A program made the position numbers and the translations under genes. A model generated the notes under the pieces. That model ran no database searches, was not told the DNA's origin, and worked only from the letters and a program-made list of their open reading frames with translations. This document shows positions 15,534 to 23,234 of a stretch of 25,519 nt of DNA, one piece after another (position 1 is the first letter of the stretch; the number at the start of each line of letters is the position of its first letter). The stretch is from Burkholderiaceae bacterium (GTDB lineage: Bacteria > Pseudomonadota > Gammaproteobacteria > Burkholderiales > Burkholderiaceae). The stretch spans positions 1 to 25,519 of the forward strand of contig CANHMJ010000004.1 in NCBI GenBank assembly GCA_947461805.1, written 5' to 3'.

Positions 15534-16310
15534 ATGGCCACCCGCTTTTCTTGGGTTGCTTGGAGCATTCCCCTCATTCCCATCGGGATCGGTGCCGCAC
15601 TCTACTTTGCTGATGCCCAGGAAAGTACTTTTCTTGCGATTAATGCAGTCACCCGCTTAGCTCCGGATTGGATTTGGACTTGGATTACCTTTTTGGGCAA
15701 TGGCTGGGGCGTATTTGCACTTTCATTTCCCATGCTGATCTTAGCGCCACGCACTCTGAGTGCAGGAATCTTTGCTGGCGGAGTCGCCGCCATCATTAGC
15801 GCGCTACTCAAGAATGCATTTAACCTGCCACGTCCTGCTGGCATATTGCAAGAGCATGAGTTTTACCGGATTGGCGAGGCAGTGTTTTATAAGGCAATGC
15901 CATCGGGTCATACCCTCACCGCCTTTGCAGTTGCTAGCGCTTACTTTTTCGCCGTTCCTGCTGAAAAACGCAAACCCGTTGTATTACTATTCATTGCGGC
16001 AAGTGCTGTTGCGCTTTCACGTAATGCGATAGGCGCGCACTGGCTAACCGATGTGCTTGTTGGAGCTGGGCTTGGCATCTGGTGCGGCTTGATTGGCGCT
16101 AAGTTGGCATGTCTATTGCCAAACAAACAACTATCGCCCCGCAGTTCCTGGCCAAGGCTGATCGCCATCGGCGGCCTGGCCTCACTTTACGTTCTTTTAA
16201 ATGAGACCTTAGATCACCCATTGAATATGCCATTGCAATATGCCGGCATCGCACTCGTATTACTCACGCTTGTACTCTTTTTGCAGCAGCAATCCCGTAG
16301 GCGTATCTAA
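15534..16310 (+). CDS. PAP2-family membrane phosphatase
   Basis: The 258-residue membrane protein has all three PAP2 motifs: KNAFNLPRP (93-101, KX6RP), PSGHT (123-127) and SRNAIGAHWLTD (162-173, SRX5HX3D), with His126 and His169 expected as catalytic residues. Five to six helices fit the lipid phosphatase topology with the active site on the periplasmic face. Candidate substrates are undecaprenyl pyrophosphate, lipid A phosphate or phosphatidic acid derivatives. Placement behind a GT39 enzyme, a flippase-like protein and a GT9 enzyme favours a role in envelope lipid modification or recycling of the polyprenyl carrier (inference). The start is 7 nt after the GT9 stop; the stop is 3 nt before rlmJ. 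Confidence 0.88.
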   Translation: MATRFSWVAWSIPLIPIGIGAALYFADAQESTFLAINAVTRLAPDWIWTWITFLGNGWGVFALSFPMLILAPRTLSAGIFAGGVAAIISALLKNAFNLPRPAGILQEHEFYRIGEAVFYKAMPSGHTLTAFAVASAYFFAVPAEKRKPVVLLFIAASAVALSRNAIGAHWLTDVLVGAGLGIWCGLIGAKLACLLPNKQLSPRSSWPRLIAIGGLASLYVLLNETLDHPLNMPLQYAGIALVLLTLVLFLQQQSRRRI

Positions 16311-16313
16311 GGT

Positions 16314-17186
16314 ATGTTTAGCTATCGGCACGCCTTTCATGCAGGTAGTCACGCCGACATTCTGAAGCATTTAATCACCATTCAATTGCTGCATTACTTG
16401 CAAGAAAAGCCAGGGGCATTGTCAATTGTCGATACCCATGCCGGTGCAGGCTTGTATAACTTGCAAGATGGCTTTGCCGCCATTAGCCAAGAATCGGTTG
16501 GTGGCATCGTTCGCCTCAAAGACTATTTGACGAGCACTGGCACCCATGTGCCGACAAGCATCACCGACTACTTAGCCTGCGTTGCCATTGAAAATGCGCC
16601 AGAAAGTGCCGCACTCTATCCAGGCTCTCCATTTATCTTGGCTCGTTTATTACGACCACAAGACCGCCTGCGTCTATTTGAACTACACCCCAATGAAATT
16701 GATATTTTGCGCAGCAATATCAATCAACTCAATTGTGCAAAACAAGTGGATGTGTATTCTGCGGATGGCTTTAGTCGGCTCAAGGGACTGTTACCACCGC
16801 CCAGTCGACGCGGACTTACCTTAATTGATCCGTCCTATGAGGACAAAAACGATTACCGTAATCTTGAATCGTGCTTGGAGGAAGCGCTTGGCCGTTTTGC
16901 TACAGGCTGTTATGCCATCTGGTACCCCGTAATTGCGCGGCGTGAATCGATCGCATTGCCAGATCGGCTGGGGGCGATTGCCAAAGCCCATCAACGGAAC
17001 TGGCTTCGTGCGGAGTTGCGTGTTGAAAACGTCCCCGGTGAGCGGCGCTTACAAGCTAGCGGCATGTTTGTATTTAATCCACCCTGGACCCTGCGCGGTC
17101 ATCTGAAAGACGCATTACCCATTCTGAAAAACGCCTTAGGCATGGATTCTGGGGCTAGCTACACCTTGCAATCAAGCGAAGCGTAA
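16314..17186 (+). CDS. rlmJ: 23S rRNA (adenine(2030)-N6)-methyltransferase
   Basis: The 290-residue protein opens with MFSYRHAFHAGSHADILKHL, the hallmark of RlmJ. The SAM-binding region has DTHAGAGLY (40-48), and the catalytic motif IV is DPSYE (172-176). Length is close to the E. coli enzyme (about 280 residues). RlmJ methylates A2030 in domain V of 23S rRNA. The start lies only 3 nt after the PAP2 stop, so it is transcribed with the envelope genes though functionally unrelated. It converges with the LD-carboxypeptidase gene over a 30-nt gap in which I see no clear terminator. Confidence 0.92.
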   Translation: MFSYRHAFHAGSHADILKHLITIQLLHYLQEKPGALSIVDTHAGAGLYNLQDGFAAISQESVGGIVRLKDYLTSTGTHVPTSITDYLACVAIENAPESAALYPGSPFILARLLRPQDRLRLFELHPNEIDILRSNINQLNCAKQVDVYSADGFSRLKGLLPPPSRRGLTLIDPSYEDKNDYRNLESCLEEALGRFATGCYAIWYPVIARRESIALPDRLGAIAKAHQRNWLRAELRVENVPGERRLQASGMFVFNPPWTLRGHLKDALPILKNALGMDSGASYTLQSSEA

Positions 17187-17216
17187 GCTCAATACGCAAA
17201 CATCAATAGTAGCGAG

Positions 17217-18158
17217 TTACCAATCGGCCTGCATCGAATAACCGGCATCGCTTGCTTCGATTTCAACAATCACCCCTACCGGTAAAGTTAATTTGTTTGG
17301 CTGATGCCCAAATGGCAGATCAGTCAGAATGGGAATCGAATCAGGCAAACGACTTCGGATTGCCTCGAATGCTGCTTGCAAACTGTAGCCGCGATCGTTG
17401 TCATACAAACGGTAGGCTGAAAATCCACCCAACATGATTGCGCTTTGTTTGGCCAAGATTCCAGCATCGAGTAGTTGCATAAGCATGCGCTCAATTCGGT
17501 AAGGATGCTCATTCACATCTTCGAGGAAGAGAATGCCGCTCTGGTATTGCTGCTCGGAAGGAAAATAAGGCGTAGCAATTAAACTGGTGAGGACGGTAAG
17601 ATTGCCGCCCCAAAGCATGCCAGTAGCAGTTTTAGTTTTGCTACCCAAGGCGCTGAGCGGCTGGCTTGCGTTTACTTGTGCACTCAGACTACGCTCTTGA
17701 ACCGCACGCCTAAAGTGAGCCCACATAAATGGATCGGGCGCCACAACCTGATTATCTTCAATCCGGCCAAAATCGTAATTGAGCATGGGTCCAGCCAAAC
17801 TGATGCCACCTGTTTTTGCAAGTAAGCCCAACTGAAATGCGGTGAAATCACTGTGGCCGCAAATCTGCAGGCCGGATGTGACTGCTTTGTAAATTGCCTG
17901 CCACTCAATTCCCCCCAGCAGGCGATGCAATCCATAACCGCCGCGCATCGCCATCACCGTTGTACTTGCAGGCAATACGGCAAGGCCATTTAGCTCATTG
18001 ACTCGCTCTGAGTCCGTACCTGAAAAACGCTGATGGACGCGCTGCGTGCACTCTGCATTAAGTACCGATACGCCCTGCTCCATTAACCACGAAATGCCGG
18101 CCTGCGGGCTACGCGCATCCAAACTGGCGCCCGATGGGGCAATCAACTGCACTTGCAT
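17217..18158 (-). CDS. ldcA: S66-family LD-carboxypeptidase (murein tetrapeptide carboxypeptidase)
   Basis: The 313-residue protein is without a signal peptide, hence cytoplasmic, as in the LdcA family. The oxyanion/active site region shows MRGGYGLHRLL (GGYG at 73-76) and the nucleophile Ser103 in CGHSDFTAFQ. Glu213 in FLEDVNEHPYR and His285 in PFGHQPNKLTLP complete a Ser-Glu-His triad. The enzyme removes the terminal D-Ala from recycled murein tetrapeptides. Length is normal. The ATG overlaps the TadA stop by 1 nt (TAATG), so it is translationally coupled and last in the minus-strand block. A role in microcin C7-type self-immunity, known for some S66 proteins, is not suggested by the context. 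Confidence 0.9.
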   Translation of the reverse strand: MQVQLIAPSGASLDARSPQAGISWLMEQGVSVLNAECTQRVHQRFSGTDSERVNELNGLAVLPASTTVMAMRGGYGLHRLLGGIEWQAIYKAVTSGLQICGHSDFTAFQLGLLAKTGGISLAGPMLNYDFGRIEDNQVVAPDPFMWAHFRRAVQERSLSAQVNASQPLSALGSKTKTATGMLWGGNLTVLTSLIATPYFPSEQQYQSGILFLEDVNEHPYRIERMLMQLLDAGILAKQSAIMLGGFSAYRLYDNDRGYSLQAAFEAIRSRLPDSIPILTDLPFGHQPNKLTLPVGVIVEIEASDAGYSMQADW

Positions 18159-18613
18159 TAACGGCGCTCCTTAAAAAAGCGTTTTAAAACGTGGCCGCAT
18201 TCTTCCGCCAACACACCGCCCTCAGCCTGGGTTTGGTGATTGATTTGCTGGTTAGCAAACAAATTCAGCGCACTTCCAGCAGCCCCCGTTTTAGGATCAG
18301 GCGCTCCATAAACTACACGCTCGACGCGTGCATGCAACATCGCTCCTGCACACATCGCACAGGGCTCTAGAGTGACATACAGCGTCGTTCCAGGCAAGCG
18401 GTAATTGCCCTCCACCTGGCCAGCAGCACGCAGCACCTGCATCTCCGCATGAGCGCTAGGGTCATGCAATCCAATCGGTTGATTAAAGGCTTTCGCTAAT
18501 ACTAGGCCATTGCGGACTAGCACGGCGCCAACCGGAACTTCACCAGCTAAAGCAGCGCAGTTGGCTTGCTCTATGGCTAGCGCCATAAATTGCTGATCAA
18601 GATCGGCCTGCAT
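18158..18613 (-). CDS. tadA: tRNA-specific adenosine(34) deaminase
   Basis: The 151-residue protein of the cytidine/deoxycytidylate deaminase fold has the zinc and catalytic motif HAE (55-57, in DPSAHAEMQVLRAAG) and PCAMC (84-88, in TLEPCAMCAGAMLHARVE). These are the exact TadA-type signatures; the enzyme converts A34 to inosine in tRNA-Arg(ACG). I place the start at ATG 18613, 2 nt after the queD stop with GCAGG upstream; an ATG at 18643 would overlap queD by 28 nt and add ten residues without family support. It follows queE and queD, which make a precursor for another wobble-position modification, and its stop overlaps ldcA. Confidence 0.93.
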   Translation of the reverse strand: MQADLDQQFMALAIEQANCAALAGEVPVGAVLVRNGLVLAKAFNQPIGLHDPSAHAEMQVLRAAGQVEGNYRLPGTTLYVTLEPCAMCAGAMLHARVERVVYGAPDPKTGAAGSALNLFANQQINHQTQAEGGVLAEECGHVLKRFFKERR

Positions 18614-18615
18614 TG

Positions 18616-19080
18616 CTAAGCCTGCGTGATGTCCGCCCAGCAATTGGGGGTTTCATATAAACGAATGGAAGCCAAGCGCAGCCTTCCTTGAAAAGCCTCT
18701 GCAAAAATAGGCTCCAAGATTGCAAAGGCAGTATGTGCGAGGTTTTCAACAGTGGGAACATGATCCAATATCACTGTCTTGTGATTTGGCATGCTGGCTA
18801 AAAATTCCACTACTGCCTGATCTTCTTTAGCGACTAAGAAAGCATGGTCCCATAAGTTAACTAGATGTTCATTTGCCAGACGCTTGATGTCTCCAAAGTC
18901 GAGCACCATGCCATCGTCCGCGGCTCCAGGCGCCTCAAGCACATCGCCCGATACGGTTAGCTCAATTGCGTAGCGATGCCCATGCAGGTGACGACACTGG
19001 CCATTGTGATGCGGAATGCGATGCCCTGCATCAAACTCGAGGCGACGGGTAATAGTGATTGCTGGGGTGGAGCTACTCAT
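18616..19080 (-). CDS. queD: 6-carboxy-5,6,7,8-tetrahydropterin synthase
   Basis: The 154-residue protein of the QueD/PTPS family has zinc ligands His20 (FDAGH), His33 and His35 in HLHGHRY, with catalytic Cys29 in GQCRHLHGH. A LWDHAFL block carries the Asp-His pair, and YETPNCWADI near the C-terminus supplies the substrate-binding Glu. It makes the queuosine/7-deazaguanine precursor from dihydroneopterin triphosphate in the cytoplasm. The ATG at 19080 forms an ATGA overlap with the queE stop, so I prefer it; ATG 19095 lacks a ribosome site and overlaps queE by 19 nt. QueE, the next step enzyme, is encoded directly upstream. A queC gene is not in the window. Confidence 0.93.
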   Translation of the reverse strand: MSSSTPAITITRRLEFDAGHRIPHHNGQCRHLHGHRYAIELTVSGDVLEAPGAADDGMVLDFGDIKRLANEHLVNLWDHAFLVAKEDQAVVEFLASMPNHKTVILDHVPTVENLAHTAFAILEPIFAEAFQGRLRLASIRLYETPNCWADITQA

Positions 19081-19730
19081 CGAATTCCGATCCATTTATG
19101 GGTTTGTAAACTCAGCCGCCATAGCGGTCTTTTTTGGCAAAGACGTACTGCGAAAGCGGTATTTTCTGAACGCAGCGGCCCATCCAAGGGCTGAATGTAG
19201 CGATGTCGATAGTCCATTCGCTCAAACCGCGTCAGTAGTTGATCCAATCCATCATGACCTGCTTGCGGAACCACCAACTTCATTTCATCGGCCTGCAACA
19301 CCACGAGCTCAGAGCCTGCTTTTGGGCTGACACAGACCCAATCTACCCCTTTGGGTACAGGCAGCGTGCCATTAGTCTCTATCGCAATTTCAAAATGCAA
19401 TGCATGCAGTGCATTGATTAAATCGGCATCGAGTTGCAATAAAGGCTCGCCGCCAGTAAAGACAACATAACGATGGTGGCTAGCGCCACCCGCTGCTTGC
19501 CAAGCAAGCTCAATTTGAGCGGCTAAATCTGCAGCGGTCTCAAATTTTCCGCCGCCATCGCCATCTGTACCAACAAAGTCGGTATCGCAAAATTGGCACA
19601 CTGCAGTTGCACGATCCTCTTCACGCCCGCTCCATAAATTGCAACCCGTAAAACGGCAAAAAATGGCTGCGCGACCGGCATGCGCGCCCTCGCCTTGCAG
19701 CGTAGCGAAAAGTTCTTTTACGCTATACAT
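19077..19730 (-). CDS. queE: 7-carboxy-7-deazaguanine synthase (radical SAM)
   Basis: The 217-residue protein belongs to the radical SAM QueE family, which contracts the QueD product ring to 7-carboxy-7-deazaguanine. The N-terminus reads VKELFATLQGEGAHAGR. The cluster-binding Cys residues are Cys30, Cys45 and Cys48 in GCNLW...AVCQFCDTDF, giving CX14CX2C rather than the common CX3CX2C. That extended loop is known from the Burkholderia multivorans enzyme. FTGGEPLLQ (SAM contact) and ETNGTLPVP follow. It begins 9 nt after the stop of the exported paralogue upstream and overlaps queD by 4 nt. Confidence 0.93.
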   Translation of the reverse strand: MYSVKELFATLQGEGAHAGRAAIFCRFTGCNLWSGREEDRATAVCQFCDTDFVGTDGDGGGKFETAADLAAQIELAWQAAGGASHHRYVVFTGGEPLLQLDADLINALHALHFEIAIETNGTLPVPKGVDWVCVSPKAGSELVVLQADEMKLVVPQAGHDGLDQLLTRFERMDYRHRYIQPLDGPLRSENTAFAVRLCQKRPLWRLSLQTHKWIGIR

Positions 19731-19739
19731 CGATTTTGA

Positions 19740-20477
19740 TCACTTCCACGAGACCAGCTCCCATCGCCAGTAATCCTCTTTAATGGATGATGCCCAGCCT
19801 GCCATTCCAAGCCAAAGGTATTCGCCAAATCGTTCGCGCACAACCCACCGACCAACTTCCGGTGCGAACCATGCATTCTCGCGGCGATTGCTGGCGACCC
19901 GAAACCAATCGTCGCTCTCAAAAAGAACGGCACTATTGACATAATGCAAGGCATCAAAATCACCTGCCTGGGTTTTTACACGGCTCCACGCTTTGGCATC
20001 GATATTGAGACCCCAATAAAAATCGTTCTCTGGAAAGCCTACTACCTGATAACGGGATCGATAAAAGCCAGACCAACCTGGTATCAGCTTTTCAGGCCAA
20101 AGCGGTACAGGCTTTATAAAACGCTGGGGCGGTGTCCAATTGGGGTCCTGTAAATTCATACCCCAAGGCTCCTGAATCTCATCAGGTAGCGGCCCCATCT
20201 TTTTACCATGCCGTGTAATCCGCACTGTGGGGCCAACCTCAACCACTGTCTCGGTAACAACATCAACTAGCTCACCATTAAAGTAATTGCGTACCTCGTA
20301 CACCCATTGCTGCCCTACTGCCGGAGCGCGTACCGCTGGAACAGTGACAGGCGCCGCAATTGGAGTCTTGGGGATATGCACAACCGAACCCAAGCAAGCG
20401 GTAAGAAAGAGTGCAGCAAGCGCAGCAGAAAACTTCAGCATACGCCGCAAGGAATACAACGAGATAAGGATCTTCAA
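19740..20477 (-). CDS. Predicted lipoprotein of unknown function, paralogue of the next gene upstream
   Basis: I do not recognise a named family. The 245-residue protein has an N-terminal hydrophobic segment with the lipobox LTAC (Cys28 counting from the upstream start), then a Pro/Val linker and a soluble domain. Conserved with the paralogue encoded upstream: VGQQWVYEVRNYFNG, LPDEIQEPWGM, PLWPEKL, AGDFDALHY, WFAPEVGRWVVRE and WELVSWK. It looks like an envelope protein of beta-rich type. Start is uncertain: TTG 20477 lies 6 nt after the paralogue stop and keeps an Arg-Arg pair (SLRRMLKF) in line with the paralogue's TRRLF; ATG 20441 would give a standard short lipoprotein signal. It ends 9 nt before queE. 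Whether it has any link to queuosine is unknown. Confidence 0.75.
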   Translation of the reverse strand: MKILISLYSLRRMLKFSAALAALFLTACLGSVVHIPKTPIAAPVTVPAVRAPAVGQQWVYEVRNYFNGELVDVVTETVVEVGPTVRITRHGKKMGPLPDEIQEPWGMNLQDPNWTPPQRFIKPVPLWPEKLIPGWSGFYRSRYQVVGFPENDFYWGLNIDAKAWSRVKTQAGDFDALHYVNSAVLFESDDWFRVASNRRENAWFAPEVGRWVVRERFGEYLWLGMAGWASSIKEDYWRWELVSWK

Positions 20478-20483
20478 TTTATA

Positions 20484-21185
20484 TTAAGTCCACGACAGCA
20501 GCTCCCACTTGGTGCTGTTTTCTAGCAAGACTGCGCCTATCGACCCTTGTATTTGAAAGGAGCCCGATGATTCGCGTGCAACCCAGCGCCCAATTTGGGG
20601 CGCAAACCAGATTGTCTCGCGGCGTATAGAGTTGACTACATTCGGATCATTATTCTCAAAATTAATGAGGTTCTGAAACCGAAGTGCAATAAAGTCACCC
20701 GCCGGCACAGTGATTTTCTCCCAGCCATGGGCAGTCATGTAGAGTTGCCAATCGTTTTTATTTTGCGGATAGCCGCTAATGCTGTACTTAGAAAAAACTT
20801 CTTTATTCCAACTGCTACTCATTTTTTCTGGCCACAATGGAATCGCTGGATTGAAGTTAAGTACCTTGCCCCAATGGGGATCGGTGATTACCATGCCGTG
20901 TGGCCCTTGAATTTCGCTGGGCAATGGCGAGCCAGATTCATCCGAGCGACTGACCGTAATGGTCTTTCCTAGACTGCTTATCTTCTCCACGACTACACCC
21001 CGAGTTTGGCCGCTGAAGAAGTCGCGCTCAAGGTAGCGCCATTCCTGCCCAATCTGCGGCAAACGTACCAATGGCATCGGCATCGGCGCCGCTACTGGAA
21101 TACCGCGGTCACGGGAAATGGGGATGCCGCACCCAATCGGCGCTATAGCCGAAGCGGCAACAAATAGTCTGCGGGTTTTTTGCAT
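20484..21185 (-). CDS. Predicted exported protein of unknown function, tandem paralogue
   Basis: The 233-residue protein is related to the next gene downstream along most of its length: IGQEWRYLERDFFSG, LPSEIQGPHGM, PLWPEKM, AGDFIALRF, WFAPQIGRWVARE and WELLSWT. The signal region has KTRRLFVAAS, a twin-arginine-like motif, and a Cys at 19 (PIGC) that is a poor lipobox. It may be Tat- or Sec-exported. Family unknown to me; the repeated Trp/Phe-rich strands suggest a beta-sandwich or barrel fold. The gene is first in the minus-strand block that continues with the paralogue, queE, queD, tadA and ldcA. ATG 21185 is preceded by an AGAGCAG stretch that offers only a weak ribosome site. Confidence 0.75.
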   Translation of the reverse strand: MQKTRRLFVAASAIAPIGCGIPISRDRGIPVAAPMPMPLVRLPQIGQEWRYLERDFFSGQTRGVVVEKISSLGKTITVSRSDESGSPLPSEIQGPHGMVITDPHWGKVLNFNPAIPLWPEKMSSSWNKEVFSKYSISGYPQNKNDWQLYMTAHGWEKITVPAGDFIALRFQNLINFENNDPNVVNSIRRETIWFAPQIGRWVARESSGSFQIQGSIGAVLLENSTKWELLSWT

Positions 21186-21603
21186 ATTGCTCTGCTCTCT
21201 CGCTTACTTTGTTCAGATGCAATTCCTCTAAAACCGCCCCTCAACTGCAGTCTGATTCTCTATGACAAGTGCATAAAAGCAATTAAATCAAACACTTATT
21301 CTAGAAAGAGGCATGTTTTATGAGAATTTGATTTACTTCAAAAATTAGTAATCGTTGCATTGTAACAGCCTAATTCTGATAAAAATCAGTACCTTAGCAA
21401 AATCGGATTGTCCGTAATTCAAAGGAAAGGCGAGTCAGGTCAAATGAAAATTGCCATTCAAATTGGCGCGAGTTGTTCCAATAAAAAGCCCCTCAAAAAG
21501 GGTTTGCCATCTTCTGCATATTAGCTCTAAAGCTAATATAAATAGTATGGGGTTTATGTTCCTATAAGATCTCCTTTTATATGTATCGCACCGTGAGATT
21601 TCC
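21186..21603. other. Divergent intergenic region, AT-rich, no gene seen
   Basis: This 418-bp gap separates the minus-strand exported-protein gene from the plus-strand sulfatase. It is the longest non-coding stretch in the window and richer in A and T than its surroundings. I see no RNA gene. It contains a perfect 9-bp hairpin (21518-21539), a 9-bp inverted repeat TAAATCAAA/TTTGATTTA (21284-21292 and 21327-21335) and a CCCT/AGGG hairpin followed on the minus strand by CTTTTT (about 21483-21504). Promoters for both flanking genes must lie here, but no -35/-10 pair was convincing. Confidence 0.6.
21518..21539. repeat. Perfect 9-bp inverted repeat upstream of the sulfatase gene
   Basis: ATATTAGCT (21518-21526) and AGCTAATAT (21531-21539) pair perfectly around CTAA, centred about 75 nt upstream of the sulfatase start. 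There is no T-tract, so a protein-binding operator or a leader hairpin is more likely than a terminator. Confidence 0.55.
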
Positions 21604-23148
21604 ATGTCACTCAAACTAAAAAAATCCGCCCTCGCACTGGCTATGACTGCAGGTGCATTAATGTCTTCGAATGCCCTTTCCCAAAAGGCACCTAATGTGC
21701 TGATTCTGTGGGGAGATGACATTGGTCAGTTCAATATCAGCGCCTATAACCAAGGCATGATGGGATACAAAACACCCAATATCGACAGCATTGCAAAACA
21801 AGGTGCCTTGTTTACCGATTGGTATGGTCAGCAAAGCAGTACTGCTGGTCGCGCTGCATTCATTACCGGTCAATCTCCGATTCGGACAGGCCTAACGAAA
21901 GTTGGTCTACCCGGAACACCCGAAGGCATGCGCAAGGAAGACCCTACTCTAGCGACTCTTTTAAAAGCGCGTGGATATAAGACAGGTCAGTTTGGTAAAA
22001 ACCATTTGGGCGATCGCGATGACATGCTGCCAACTGCCCATGGCTTTGATGAATTTTTTGGCAACCTCTATCACCTCAATGCAGAGGAAGAGCCTGAGAA
22101 TGTGGATTACCCAAAAAATCCAGAATTCAAAAAGAAATTTGGTCCACGTGGGGTAATTCATAGTTTTGCGGACGGCAAGATCAATGACACTGGCCCCTTG
22201 ACCCGTAAGCGCATGGAAACCATTGACGATGAAGTGATGGTCAAGACGCTGGATTTTATGGAGCGCGCTAAAAAGGAGGATAAGCCCTTCTTTATCTGGT
22301 GGAACTCCACCCGCATGCATATCTTTACGCACCTCAAAGAAGCCTCCCGCGGCAAAACCGGCCTTGGTGTCTATGCCGATGGCATGGTTGAACACGATGG
22401 GCATGTCGGCACCTTACTTGCCAAACTGAAAGAGCTCGGCCTTGATGAAAACACCATCATCATGTATTCCACTGATAACGGCGCTGAAACATTTACCTGG
22501 CCTGATGGCGGAACCACCATGTTCCGCGGCGAAAAGAACACCAACTGGGAAGGCGGTTACCGCGTACCAGCCATGATTAAATGGCCTGGCGTAATTAAGC
22601 CGGGTACCGTGATCAATGACATTGCAGCCCACGAGGACATGCTTCCAACCTTACTCTCTGCTGCCGGCGATAAAACGGTAAAGCAGGATCTTCTCAAGGG
22701 TCGAAAAGTGGGTAATAGGTCCTATAAGGTGCATCTGGATGGCTATGATCTTCTACCTTCCTTTAAGGGTGAAAGTAAAGACTGGCCGCGCAGGGAATTT
22801 ATTTACTGGACAGACGATGGCAGCGTTGCCGCACTGCGCTACGACAACTGGAAGCTCACCTTCATGAAGCAGGAGGCAGAAGGCCTTGAGGTATGGCAAA
22901 AGCCGTTCACCGTATTGCGCGCGCCCGCCTTAACCAATCTCCGCATGGATCCGTTTGAGCGCGCTCAGCAAGAGCACGCCATGGGCTACCAGCGCTGGTA
23001 TCTAGATCGGATGTTCATGATTGCCCCAGCAGGTGCCTATGTTGGCAAATGGCTGCAAAGCTTTAAGGAATTTCCGCCACGCCAAAAGCCAGGCACCTTT
23101 AATTTAGATCGCGCCATGGAAGCAGTAACAAAATCGCAAAGTAAATAA
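21604..23148 (+). CDS. Secreted Ser-type sulfatase (arylsulfatase family)
   Basis: The 514-residue protein has a Sec signal peptide (about residues 1-26, ending SSNALS). The alkaline-phosphatase-like sulfatase fold is shown by the metal site LILWGDDIGQ (Asp38, Asp39), the FGKNHLGD block and the STDNGAETF metal ligands. The formylglycine motif is Ser79-Thr-Ala-Gly-Arg83, so Ser replaces the common Cys. Ser-type enzymes need oxidation to formylglycine by an anaerobic sulfatase-maturating radical SAM enzyme, and one is encoded downstream at 24239-25498. It should hydrolyse sulfate esters in the periplasm; the substrate is unknown. A strong terminator follows the gene. The start ATG has a modest GTGAG upstream. 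Confidence 0.9.
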   Translation: MSLKLKKSALALAMTAGALMSSNALSQKAPNVLILWGDDIGQFNISAYNQGMMGYKTPNIDSIAKQGALFTDWYGQQSSTAGRAAFITGQSPIRTGLTKVGLPGTPEGMRKEDPTLATLLKARGYKTGQFGKNHLGDRDDMLPTAHGFDEFFGNLYHLNAEEEPENVDYPKNPEFKKKFGPRGVIHSFADGKINDTGPLTRKRMETIDDEVMVKTLDFMERAKKEDKPFFIWWNSTRMHIFTHLKEASRGKTGLGVYADGMVEHDGHVGTLLAKLKELGLDENTIIMYSTDNGAETFTWPDGGTTMFRGEKNTNWEGGYRVPAMIKWPGVIKPGTVINDIAAHEDMLPTLLSAAGDKTVKQDLLKGRKVGNRSYKVHLDGYDLLPSFKGESKDWPRREFIYWTDDGSVAALRYDNWKLTFMKQEAEGLEVWQKPFTVLRAPALTNLRMDPFERAQQEHAMGYQRWYLDRMFMIAPAGAYVGKWLQSFKEFPPRQKPGTFNLDRAMEAVTKSQSK

Positions 23149-23170
23149 GCGGGTCAGTTGCAGCAATACC

Positions 23171-23205
23171 AATCTGCTACCCTTTTGGCTAGCAGATTTT
23201 TATTT
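23171..23205 (+). terminator. Intrinsic terminator after the sulfatase gene
   Basis: AATCTGCTA (23171-23179) and TAGCAGATT (23190-23198) form a perfect 9-bp stem around a 10-nt loop, followed by TTTATTT. It starts 22 nt after the sulfatase stop and should end most of its transcript before the HAD gene, which then needs its own promoter or readthrough. Confidence 0.8.
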
Positions 23206-23234
23206 CAAAGCCAAATTAAATCACTCTACTCATC

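Noticed and set aside
15122..15583. 153-codon open frame on the minus strand over the GT9/PAP2 junction
   Set aside because: It runs antisense to two well-supported genes and its translation shows no recognisable motif.
17187..17216. Terminator between the convergent rlmJ and ldcA genes
   Set aside because: I found no stem of useful length or T-tract in the 30-nt gap.
21376..21389. CTGAT/ATCAG hairpin in the sulfatase upstream region as a regulatory element
   Set aside because: A 5-bp stem in AT-rich DNA is expected by chance and has no T-tract or other support.
21837..21855. Ser instead of Cys in the sulfatase motif read as an inactivated enzyme
   Set aside because: Ser-type sulfatases are an established class, the rest of the active site is intact, and a matching radical SAM maturase is encoded close by.
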